From contig CAWHFM010000012.1 of assembly GCA_963828505.1 (NCBI GenBank), positions 62,001 to 126,000 of the forward strand: a DNA stretch of 64,000 nucleotides. Direction: 5' to 3'. Positions 36,334-43,988 of the stretch are shown one piece after another. The position numbers were made by a program, and so were the translations under genes. The notes under the pieces were generated by a model that saw only the letters and a list, made by a program, of their open reading frames with translations, had not been told where the DNA came from and did not search any database. Positions within the stretch are counted from its first letter, which is position 1, and each line of letters starts with the position of its first letter. The DNA is from Bog-473 sp963828505 (GTDB lineage Bacteria; Actinomycetota; Acidimicrobiia; Acidimicrobiales; RAAP-2).

Positions 36334-37893
36334 TCAATTGATCGTGCGCTCCCTGCCGACCCAGTGCTGGGCGCGCAGCTCACGCTTCAGCACCTTCATG
36401 GCACCCGACAGCGGGAGGGGCTCGGAGCGAAACTCGATTGTCTTCGGCACCTTGTATCCGGCGATCCACTCGCGGGCGTGATCCGTGAGCTCCTGCTCGG
36501 TAACCACTTGCCCTGTACGGAGGACGACGACGGCGTGGACCGCCTCACCCCACTGGTCGTCCGGAATGCCTATAACAGCCGCCTGCTGGACGGCAGGATG
36601 GCTGGCGAGGGCGTTCTCCACCTCGGTTGAGTACACGTTCTCACCACCGGTGACAATCATGTCCTTGACCCGGTCAACCAGGAAGAGGTAGCCGTCCTCG
36701 TCCCGGTATCCGGCGTCCCCCGTGTGGTACCAGCCGTCGCGGACCGCAGCCGCCGTCGCCTCTGGCTGCTCCCAGTACCTGACCATCACGTTGGCGCCCC
36801 GCACACAGACCTCTCCGGTGTCCCCCGTCGACAGTGTTCGACCTAGGGGGTCCTGGATCGAGAGCTCGACCCCCATGACCGGATAGCCAGCGGACCGCAA
36901 GTACGTTTCACCCTTGCGGTGCTCCTCGGGACCGAGCATGGTCACGACTGAGCACGCCTCGGTCATGCCATAGCCCTGCCAGATGTTCATATTCGGGTAC
37001 ATGCCGAGCAGGATCTCGAGCAGCGCCTGAGGCATGGGCGAGGCGCCGTAGACCAGGTCATTGAGGCCGGCGAGGCGATCGGGCCGGAAGTCGGGATGCG
37101 CCAGAGTGAGGCCGATCATCGTCGGCACCATGGCCGTGATCGTGGGCCGGTACGCCTCAATTGCCTCCATGACCGCCTTTGGCTCGAATATCGGCAGGAT
37201 CACGATGTGCCCACCGATCGCAGGTCCTCCGACCACCGCATAGATGGACGCGGCGTGGAACATCGGTGTCTGCATCAGACTCACTGTGTCGCGACCAAGT
37301 TTGATGGCCATCATGATGTGATAGGCGTTCAAGATCTCGGCCCGCTGGTCGTGCAATACGCCCTTGGGCATACCGGTGGTGCCGCCGGTGTACATGAGTA
37401 CTGCGGGGTCGGTCTCCTCCCCCTCGTCCGGTATCACCGATCTACCCGTGGCCAGCAGCTCATCGAAGGTCGCCGAGTGGGGGACGTCGCCCTCTCCGAT
37501 GAGGACAACGTGCTCGAGCCCGGCTTCATCCTTGATGGCGTCGATCAGCGGGGCGAAGACCGCGTCGACGAAGCACGTTCTTGTCCCCGAGTCGCGTAGG
37601 ACATGGACAAGCTCCTTCGGCGCGAAGCGGAGGTTGAGGGGATTGACCACGCCGCCCCCGAGAAACCCAGCGTGATAGAGCTCCAGGTACTCCGGCGAGT
37701 TGAGAGCCATAACGGCGAACCGGTCGGTGCGCTCGAGACCCAGACCCTGCAGACCGCCAATCAGATGGCTAACCCGGTTGAGGTGCTCGGCATAGGTGGT
37801 CGAGAATCCGGTCGATGCGTTGGTGGCGCAGGGCCTGTCCGCATTTCGGGAGACGGCTGGCAGCAGTAGCCGGTGGTAAACGAGTTCCTTCAT
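36334..37893 (-). CDS. AMP-dependent long-chain acyl-CoA ligase-like enzyme
   Basis: 519-residue ANL enzyme with P-loop MYTGGTTGMPKGVLH, YGMTEA, TGDAGYRDEDGYLFLVDRVKD, GGENVYSTEVE and the catalytic lysine in LSGAMKVLKRELR. It belongs to the FadD13/4-coumarate ligase-like group that activates fatty or aryl acids. It sits alone in the last island cassette, 400 bp right of att copy D, unlike the operonic ligases at 15-18.5 kb. It may be cargo or a chromosomal gene caught between two integrations. Confidence 0.88.
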   Translation of the reverse strand: MKELVYHRLLLPAVSRNADRPCATNASTGFSTTYAEHLNRVSHLIGGLQGLGLERTDRFAVMALNSPEYLELYHAGFLGGGVVNPLNLRFAPKELVHVLRDSGTRTCFVDAVFAPLIDAIKDEAGLEHVVLIGEGDVPHSATFDELLATGRSVIPDEGEETDPAVLMYTGGTTGMPKGVLHDQRAEILNAYHIMMAIKLGRDTVSLMQTPMFHAASIYAVVGGPAIGGHIVILPIFEPKAVMEAIEAYRPTITAMVPTMIGLTLAHPDFRPDRLAGLNDLVYGASPMPQALLEILLGMYPNMNIWQGYGMTEACSVVTMLGPEEHRKGETYLRSAGYPVMGVELSIQDPLGRTLSTGDTGEVCVRGANVMVRYWEQPEATAAAVRDGWYHTGDAGYRDEDGYLFLVDRVKDMIVTGGENVYSTEVENALASHPAVQQAAVIGIPDDQWGEAVHAVVVLRTGQVVTEQELTDHAREWIAGYKVPKTIEFRSEPLPLSGAMKVLKRELRAQHWVGRERTIN

Positions 37894-38094
37894 GCGATCG
37901 AACTGAGCCGGACGGCGGTCGAGACATTGGGTGCGTTAATGGTCATATGGCCCTTCCCATGGTTGGCGACTCACCGTAGGCGACCGGCGAGTGGGCGAAC
38001 CGTCGCGGCCAACTTGGCGACTGGATCGCACGCACAATCGAGAACAGGGCTGATTGAGCAAGGCCTCGTTGTTGGGGAGCGGTCCCGGCCCTAA

Positions 38095-38262
38095 CGCCAA
38101 TCGGTTGCACAAACAATCCACATTCTTGGGATCGCCATCCGCGGGATCCTCGTCGGGCTTGGGTGGCATCCCGCGGCACCAATAGGGACGGTCTGCAACC
38201 TGGACTGAAGGTCCGGAGATCCCCTCTCCCGACGCGAAGTCCGACAAGCTGATGTGCAGTGG
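38095..38262 (+). repeat. Second island repeat family, copy 2
   Basis: About 165 bp similar to 27300-27475 (TTCTTGGGATC, GGGTGGCATCCCGCGGCAC, TGGACTGAAGGTC, TCCCGACGCGAAGTCCGACA, GATGTG). This copy is followed by a PIN remnant rather than an intact gene. The family has no tRNA part and differs from the att tails. Confidence 0.7.
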
Positions 38263-38429
38263 TGTGGTGTCCGGGATATCAGAACCGAGCGCGCAGACGG
38301 CCAGCGCGGAAAAGGTTGGCCATCAGTTGATCGATGACGGCGAGCGGCTCTCCGCTGTCACGGTCCGAAGCCGCGTGGGCCTGTTGTCAGCATCTTCGAT
38401 CGGTCGTTGGACTGGGAGCAAGACGTAGC

Positions 38430-38609
38430 ACCCTCGAGGACAGATTCCTCTGCCATTCATGCGGCGCCTATGAACTTCCCTCCACGGTCACGGCCTACGA
38501 CGCCGCGTATGTCGCACTTGGCGAAGCGGTGGATCGCGAGCTCCTCACTGCCGACGATCGGCTCTCGAGGGCTCCTGGGGTCAGATGTCGCATACGCTTA
38601 CGCCGCTGA
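38430..38609 (+). pseudogene. VapC/PIN toxin C-terminal remnant
   Basis: About 45 recognisable codons: PSTVTAYDAAYVALGEAVDRELLTADDRLSRAPG, the end of a PIN toxin with the conserved TAYDAAYVALAE and LLTADxRL boxes. The N-terminal part with the first Asp is gone, and the upstream frame reads nonsense. Second PIN relic in the island (the other is at 25977-26366). Confidence 0.6.
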
Positions 38610-38617
38610 TCAACAGC

Positions 38618-38810
38618 TGAAACGTGGTGAGACGCACTGCAACGCCGTTGTTGGACCGCCGCTGCCGGTAATCGATAGTGAACTGACAAATCAAGACGTT
38701 GCAGTGACGTATCTTAGCCATCTCGTTGCGTGAGGTCTCAAGACCCCGGTGCAAACGAGGATGACGGAGGGTGAGGGCGTGGGACTGAGACGGCTGAGAC
38801 GCAATGCGGC
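38618..38810 (+). repeat. Free-standing tail copies without tRNA core
   Basis: 38618-38659 matches the end of the att tails (GTGAGACGCACTGCAACGCC, TTGTTGGACC). 38690-38810 matches the tail from its first GTTGCAG (CAAGACGTTGCAGTGACG, TCTCAAGACCCCGGTGCAA, GGATGACGGAGGGTGAGG). No tRNA half precedes it, so this is a decayed or deleted junction. Confidence 0.6.
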
Positions 38811-38890
38811 TCTTCGGATTCTGGCGGGGTGCCCCATCACCGACGACACCCAGGACAAAGGCACCCTGGATGAAGGTTGTCGGCGTTTGC

Positions 38891-39637
38891 TCAGGGATGC
38901 ATTTCGATCCGCCATGAGCCCGGATCCATGATCAACCGTCGACGAGGACCGGCCTGACCCATGTCTCCGTCGTCATAGGCGACGTCGCCTTGCCACAGAG
39001 CGGTCATCACACCCCCGTGGATACGAATGCGGGTGGAAAACCGCTCCGGTTCGCGTGAGCGAGCGGCGGCTGTAGCCCCTTGCACGTCGGTCTGGTCTCT
39101 CAGCCACCACAGAGTCGCGAACGTGGGAGGTGCCATGTCCATTTGGGCAGCGTTGACCCGCGCGATCGCCGTCGCCGGCGTCATCCACTCGGACCGATGG
39201 ATCTCCAGTTTGTCGACCACCACTGCGCTCCCGTCGTTCCGTACCTCAATGAGGAAGAACCAGGTGGCGAAGCGTTTCGCGCCGCCAAGCGGGGGTACCC
39301 AGAACGAGAAGGGCACCAGGTCAGACGGGTCGAGGTCGAGCGATGCCTCTTCAGCCGCTTCGCGCACGGCCGCAGCTCGAGCTGCATTCATCTCGACCTC
39401 AGCATCGTCGCCAACCACCGAGCCAGAGTCTTCAGGGTCAACCCGGCCGCCGGGAAAGACCCACATGTTCCCGAACTGTCCGCGTGAGTTGCGCTGGAGC
39501 AGGAGTACCTCCATACCAGCGGGGCTCTGCCGGAGTGGGATCACCGTGGCCGCTGGTATCAGTCCCGCTTCAGCTACTAGCCCCTCAACGTTTGAGGCCG
39601 ACCCGCCGCTGCTCACGCCCTCGTACTCGTTCGACAT
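38891..39637 (-). CDS. NUDIX hydrolase (NUDT19-like)
   Basis: 248 residues. The Nudix box is split by an insertion of the type seen in NUDT19/CoA-pyrophosphatase-like members: FPGGRVDPEDSG, then ARAAAVREAAEEASLDL, which keeps the REaaEE core that binds Mg2+. The C-terminal half has FATWFFLIEV and a helical end. Such enzymes hydrolyse nucleoside-diphosphate-X compounds such as acyl-CoA or ADP-sugars. A role next to the acyl-CoA ligase is possible but inferred. Confidence 0.86.
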   Translation of the reverse strand: MSNEYEGVSSGGSASNVEGLVAEAGLIPAATVIPLRQSPAGMEVLLLQRNSRGQFGNMWVFPGGRVDPEDSGSVVGDDAEVEMNAARAAAVREAAEEASLDLDPSDLVPFSFWVPPLGGAKRFATWFFLIEVRNDGSAVVVDKLEIHRSEWMTPATAIARVNAAQMDMAPPTFATLWWLRDQTDVQGATAAARSREPERFSTRIRIHGGVMTALWQGDVAYDDGDMGQAGPRRRLIMDPGSWRIEMHP

Positions 39638-39760
39638 CTAAAAACCGTACTTCCGGTTACGTCGTCTCAGCCCCCCAACCCCGATTTTGGCGGAAGTGGC
39701 CAAAGGAACGACCGTCCGCCAAGTCGGATGGGTGCTCCCCGCTGAAATCCGAAGATCCCG

Positions 39761-39910
39761 CAATGCGACACACTTGTTGGGACAGGCGAAACGGCGTGAG
39801 ACGCGGTGCAACACGGTTCTTGGGACCGGTGCCGTTCCGTGGACTCTTCAATCGCAGTACGCACCGCGGAGATGGCGGACGAAGTTCTCCCCAATTGTTG
39901 GGACCGGAGT
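39761..39910 (+). repeat. Tail-end repeat copies next to the intact tRNA
   Basis: Contains ACACTTGTTGGGACAGG, then GAAACGGCGTGAGACGCGGT, CAACACGGTTCTTGGGACC with GTGCCGTTCCGTGG, and AATTGTTGGGACCGG. These are the last 40-60 bp of the att tails, here repeated three times directly left of the tRNA gene, marking the right end of the island. Confidence 0.65.
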
Positions 39911-39951
39911 TGGCACAATGGGAAAGATTCCTGCCGAATCACCCTCTGAGC

Positions 39952-40027
39952 TGGTGGGCCGCCCGGGTCTCGATCCCGGCACCTTGGGATTAAAAGTCCC
40001 CTGCTCTTCCGGATGAGCTAGCGGCCC
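39952..40027 (-). tRNA. tRNA-Lys (anticodon UUU), intact
   Basis: 76 nt including an encoded CCA. Acceptor stem GGGCCGC/GCGGCCC, D arm GCTC..GAGC, anticodon loop CTTTTAA (anticodon TTT), T arm CCGGG-ATCGAGA-CCCGG. All stems pair except one position at the base of the anticodon stem (G27/A43). Its 3' 45 nt occur four more times at 23.8, 26.5, 31.7 and 35.9 kb, so this gene is the integration target of the island. Confidence 0.93.
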
Positions 40028-40084
40028 GGGACTGCACGATAACGGCTGGCCAGACCTGGAGCAGTCACGGCCACGCGGTCGAAT

Positions 40085-40120
40085 AGTACGGGGCGGGCCC
40101 CGAAGGGCCCGCCCCGTACT
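40085..40120 (-). terminator. Strong hairpin with UUCG loop
   Basis: A 16-bp perfect stem (AGTACGGGGCGGGCCC and complement) around a 4-nt loop that reads TTCG on the minus strand, an extra-stable tetraloop. It lies 24 bp past the stop of the minus-strand repeat-protein gene and just before the tRNA-Lys promoter, so it most likely ends the repeat-protein transcript. No long U run follows, as is common in actinobacteria. Confidence 0.8.
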
Positions 40121-40143
40121 ACCTGTTTGGACCTTCGTACGTG

Positions 40144-41535
40144 TTAACCGACCGCCATGCCGGCGACGTCCGTCACTCCGGATCCCCCCAGGCTGCCCTC
40201 GAACTCAGCGGAACCGAACGTGAAGATCCCGCCGTCGGTGGCCACCAACCAGTAGCCCTTACCGTCCGGGGTCGCAGCCATGCCGACGACCGGCTGGTTC
40301 AGGTGCAGGCTCCCCGTCGAGCCGTAGAAGCCGGCGTCACCGAAGGTGAAGATCCCGCCGTCGGAAGCCACCAGCCAATACCCGTGACCGTCGGGAGTGG
40401 CGGCCATGCCGACGACCGGCTTGTTCAGGTGCAGGCTCCCCGTCGAGCCGTAGAAGCCGGCGTCACCGAAGGCGAAAATCCCGCCGTCGGAAGCCACCAG
40501 CCAATACCCGTGACCGTCGGGAGTTGCGGCCATGCCGACGACCGGCTTGTTCAGGTGCAGGCTCCCCGTCGAGCCGTAGAAGCCGGCGTCACCGAAGGCG
40601 AAAATCCCGCCGTCGGAAGCCACCAGCCAATACCCGTGACCGTCGGGAGTGGCGGCCATACCCACGACAGGCTGGTTCAGGTGCAAGCTGCCCGTCGAGC
40701 CGTAGAAGCCAGCGTCACCGTTGGCGAAGACGCCTCCGTCCGACCCGGTCATCCAGTAGCCTGCGCCGTCCGGTGTGGTCGCCATGCCAACGATTGGCTC
40801 GTTCAGGTTCAAGTTGGATGGACCGTCGAGGTACGTCAGATAGTTGTCGTTGCCGAACCCCGCGAGCTCTGCCTGCTGCCCGTATACGTAGTACCCGGCT
40901 CCCGGATCCGTCGGAAAGATGTTGTACACGATGGTTCCCGAGATCTCGAACTGAGCGTTTGTGCAGTCGAGCTGCAACGCGACGGCCTGTACGGGATTCG
41001 AACCCGATGTGTACTGGTACTGGTCGAGCTCGACATCCGCATCTGCGGGACCACCATTGGAAAACTCACCACAGGAGGCGCCGCCAGCCGAGACGGTCAT
41101 CGCGCCACCGATATTGGAGTAGAAACTGCCGGCTTGGAGTCCCGGATCGCCTACCACCATTGTGAAGGATCCACCGTTCGGCCCGGAGGCGTTCCCGTAG
41201 GACATGCACAGCGGATGCAGTGCGCCCGTGTTGCAGTCGTTGTTCTGCGAATAGGTGGGGGCAACGTTCGACCACGAGTACACCGCCGTCGCGTTGGTCG
41301 CGAGGTCGGTGACCAGGAAGTTGGCGAGCGTCAGCCGTTGTCCACTCTGGTCGTCGTGTCCATTCGCACTCGCCACCGAGGTTCTCGAAACACCACTCGT
41401 GTGTGGGTCGAAGCGCCCGATAGCGTTGCCGGGAGCGGCGATGATGCCAACGAGCAACACCGCGCCACAGACGCCGACGGTCATAGATCTGATCCGACCG
41501 ATCGGACTTCCAACATCATGCTCATGTCCGTCCAT
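40144..41535 (-). CDS. Secreted protein with tandem 42-residue GYWLVASDGG repeats
   Basis: 463 residues. A signal peptide or N-terminal anchor ends near residue 40 (MTVGVCGAVLLVGIIAAPGNA). Residues 55-230 form a beta-rich region with paired cysteines. From about 236 to the end run five to six repeats of 42 residues with HLN.PVVGMAATPDGHGYWL, VASDGGIFAFGDAG and FYGSTG. This repeat is a hallmark of extracellular proteins in Acidimicrobiia and probably folds as a beta-propeller. ATG at 41535 has GGAGAG upstream. Role unknown; cell-surface or matrix binding is inferred. Confidence 0.85.
   Translation of the reverse strand: MDGHEHDVGSPIGRIRSMTVGVCGAVLLVGIIAAPGNAIGRFDPHTSGVSRTSVASANGHDDQSGQRLTLANFLVTDLATNATAVYSWSNVAPTYSQNNDCNTGALHPLCMSYGNASGPNGGSFTMVVGDPGLQAGSFYSNIGGAMTVSAGGASCGEFSNGGPADADVELDQYQYTSGSNPVQAVALQLDCTNAQFEISGTIVYNIFPTDPGAGYYVYGQQAELAGFGNDNYLTYLDGPSNLNLNEPIVGMATTPDGAGYWMTGSDGGVFANGDAGFYGSTGSLHLNQPVVGMAATPDGHGYWLVASDGGIFAFGDAGFYGSTGSLHLNKPVVGMAATPDGHGYWLVASDGGIFAFGDAGFYGSTGSLHLNKPVVGMAATPDGHGYWLVASDGGIFTFGDAGFYGSTGSLHLNQPVVGMAATPDGKGYWLVATDGGIFTFGSAEFEGSLGGSGVTDVAGMAVG
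40150..40830 (-). repeat. 126-bp tandem repeats inside the secreted-protein gene
   Basis: The middle three units, for example those whose GGCGAAAATC blocks begin at 40471 and 40597, are nearly identical at DNA level with a period of exactly 126 bp (42 codons). The outer units are more diverged. Such identity allows unit gain or loss by recombination. Confidence 0.85.
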
Positions 41536-42702
41536 TTGCTTCTCTCCTTCGTGTGAGTACCAATCGACGCAGCCGCCTCACCGAGCAGAGCCGCTCGGAA
41601 CGCCACCTCACCGAGAGGTACGCCGTATTTGTACGCGTGCACTCAGGATCCACGCGCAGCGAGGCACGTTACGGAGCTCCGGTAACGGGCGGGTAAGGCC
41701 AAGCGCTGCTTCGTGCGTCTGCGCCGGCTCATCTGATTCGCACACGATCGACCACGATGAGGCCGCAGCGGCCCGACCATTCAAAACCGGGCGGGCATCA
41801 CCGAGCTCTCCTCCACGCGATCGGGCCGGACTCAGACCGTGCCGGCCCGAGGCATTCCGCTTCGCTGCCGGCTCCGGGTCCGTCCGATCCCCTGCGAAGA
41901 GCAAAGGCTCCATTAGGAGGCGGCCGGCCAGGGCACCTGGACGTACAGGGGCGGCTGCCAGCAGCCGACCCGCAACGCCAGGATCTGGGCGATGCCGGGT
42001 CCGGGATCTCTCACCACGCTGTCCCGCTCTTCGTGAACGCTCGAACATATTTCCCGGAGCCGAAGCACCGTCTCTGCACCACACCCGCCCGGCGTCTGCG
42101 TGCAAATCCCCTTAGGGTCGATGCTGTTCAAGGTTTCTACCTGCATCGGATTGGGCCTTTCTCTCGTATCTCCGCTCTCTTGTTTACAGACGTGCAGTAA
42201 TCCCGCAGTAAGCGTTTTGCCACGTGTCTGGGCGTCAACCGTCGGGATTGGTTTGCGCCTTACCGGCCCATTACCGGAGCCACCTAGGGTGCGCTTCGGG
42301 CGATGGCTGTCGACCCGGCACAGCATCGACGTGTCGGCGTTCTGTCCGGTCTCGTGCGGTACAGCCCCGGCGACAGATGTGGACCCGCGCCACATGAGGA
42401 CCGGATCGGGTAGGCGACTGTAGGAGGGCGGCTAGTGACGGCGACTCCGCCTCGGGCGACTGGAGTCGAGCGCACCCGAGTGAGCGCGCAACGGCGCTCG
42501 ACGCCGTCCAAGGTCAAGCTCGCGAGAAGAGGATCCCGCCGGTCGGCGACCGCGCGCGCATCGGGCGCCCAGAAAGGCTGTCGAACCCGAGGTCGACCTG
42601 TTCCGGATCCTCGGGGGTCCGTCAGTCTCGGCCCGCCACGCCGTATTCGCTAGGAACACCCACTGACCGGATGCCGGAGCGCGGCCGCGGCTGCCACGGG
42701 CT
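41536..42702. other. Region without recognisable genes; composition change
   Basis: About 1.17 kb. Open frames on both strands have no family resemblance. The base composition rises visibly towards the right end (about 42.4 kb), where the very GC-rich part of the window begins. Confidence 0.45.
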
Positions 42703-43053
42703 TCACGCGCTCGTGTCGATGGCCATGGGATGTCGCGGCTGGTAGACGCCGATCTGGCCGCCGCCGGGAAGGTCGATTCTCGTCACGGACCCCCACCGCG
42801 CCTCTTCGACCTCGGAGCAGGCCACGCCTTTGGCTGCGAGTGTCTTCATCTCGCCGGCGAGATCGTCGCACATCATGTACAGATCTGCGCCCGTGGTTTC
42901 GGCGGGGTGGACCGCAACCTCGGCCGGCGGCAGGCGGAAGATCAACCATCCGCCCCCGGCGTCCACCGAGTCGAGCCCGAGCACCGTCGCCAGGAAGGAG
43001 CGATCGGCGTCGGCGTCCTTGCTGAACAGAATCAGGTGAGCACCAAAGATCAT
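42703..43053 (-). CDS. VOC/glyoxalase superfamily protein
   Basis: 116 residues, one VOC (glyoxalase/dioxygenase) module: GAHLILFSKDADADRSFLATVLG at the start, then GWLIFRLPPAEVAVHP and GSVTRIDLPGGGQIGVYQP. Metal ligands are plausible at His near the start and Glu/Tyr near the end. Members include glyoxalase I, epimerases and resistance proteins; no specific role can be assigned. No partner gene adjoins it. Confidence 0.85.
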   Translation of the reverse strand: MIFGAHLILFSKDADADRSFLATVLGLDSVDAGGGWLIFRLPPAEVAVHPAETTGADLYMMCDDLAGEMKTLAAKGVACSEVEEARWGSVTRIDLPGGGQIGVYQPRHPMAIDTSA

Positions 43054-43164
43054 GTGTACATCCTGATGAACTGAAGGTGCGCAGGCAATGCCGGGCCGCC
43101 ACGCGTCTCAGTGACGTTCCGAGACTGGAGCGGTGCAGTACGGCGCTGGGGCGGCGCCCGCAGA

Positions 43165-43938
43165 TCAGAACACGAAGTCCTCACCGGTCGCCCGGACGGT
43201 GATGTCGGCGATGGCCACGCCTGCGGGCTGGTCGATGACGTAGACGATCTGTGCCGCCAGCTCCTCGGGCGAGATGGCCCAGTACCGGACGTCGTCGGGA
43301 TCCTGCATGGCGGCATCCATGGCGCCGAACCGGCTGGTCATGCGCTCCACGTTGTGGCCGGCCAGTGGCATCGCCGCGGCCAGGTCGATGATGCCGCCCA
43401 GCAGGCCCGTGCCCGGGACACCGGTCGGCCGCACCACCGTCACCTTGATCTTCCCTTGCGCCTCGACACGCAGGGCGTTGGTCAGGGTGATGACGGCCGC
43501 CTTCGTCGCGGCGTAGACGGCGGCGCCGGCGACGCCGTAGTTCCCGTAGATGGAGGCGATGTTTACGATGTGGCCGCTGCCCTGGCGCACCATGTGGTCG
43601 TAGACGGCGCAGATCCCGTGGAGGACGCCCTTCAGGTTGATGTCGATGCAGCGGTCCCACGCATCGGCCGCGCGCTCGTGATCAGCCAGGAAGGCAAGCG
43701 GCATCACCCCCGCGTTGTTCACGAGGACGTCGACCCGGCCGTGCTCTTCGACGACCTGGTCGACGGCGGCCTGGACGGCCATGCGGTCCGTGACGTCGAC
43801 GACCCGGCAGCCCTCATCGTCGCGCACGTCGAACCCGACGACCGTCGCACCACGCTCGGACAACATCCGCGACGTGAGGAGGCCGAAACCTCCGGCGGCG
43901 CCCGTGACGACCGCGACCTTTCCCTCGACATGCGACAC
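43165..43938 (-). CDS. Short-chain dehydrogenase/reductase
   Basis: 257 residues, classical SDR: TGAAGGFGLLTSRML near residue 13, NNAG, the S-Y-K triad in IVNIASIYG and AVYAATKAA, and VVRPTGVPGTG. GTG at 43938 has GGAGG upstream and skips a spurious N-terminal run-in that includes the TGTGACG tandem repeat. It lies just downstream of the LLM oxidoreductase gene on the same strand (51-bp gap), so the two are probably cotranscribed. Confidence 0.87.
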   Translation of the reverse strand: MSHVEGKVAVVTGAAGGFGLLTSRMLSERGATVVGFDVRDDEGCRVVDVTDRMAVQAAVDQVVEEHGRVDVLVNNAGVMPLAFLADHERAADAWDRCIDINLKGVLHGICAVYDHMVRQGSGHIVNIASIYGNYGVAGAAVYAATKAAVITLTNALRVEAQGKIKVTVVRPTGVPGTGLLGGIIDLAAAMPLAGHNVERMTSRFGAMDAAMQDPDDVRYWAISPEELAAQIVYVIDQPAGVAIADITVRATGEDFVF

Positions 43939-43954
43939 GACGACCTCCGTTCCC

Positions 43955-43981
43955 TGTGACGTGTGACGTGTGACGTGTGAC
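43955..43981. repeat. TGTGACG tandem repeat, about 4 units
   Basis: Nearly four head-to-tail copies of a 7-bp unit between the LLM stop and the SDR ribosome site. The unit resembles half of a CRP/FNR-type site (TGTGA) but the 7-bp phasing points to a slippage repeat. Confidence 0.75.
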
Positions 43982-43988
43982 CCGACGG

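Noticed and set aside
40150..40830. Possible CRISPR or non-coding repeat array
   Set aside because: The 126-bp periodicity is in frame inside a gene with a signal peptide; there are no spacers.
40141..41556. 471-residue plus-strand frame opposite the repeat protein
   Set aside because: It is a mirror of the repeat gene; the minus strand has the signal peptide, ribosome site and family repeats.
41608..42653. Several open frames between the repeat protein and the VOC gene
   Set aside because: Arg/Pro/Ser-rich on both strands with no conserved motif; judged non-coding.
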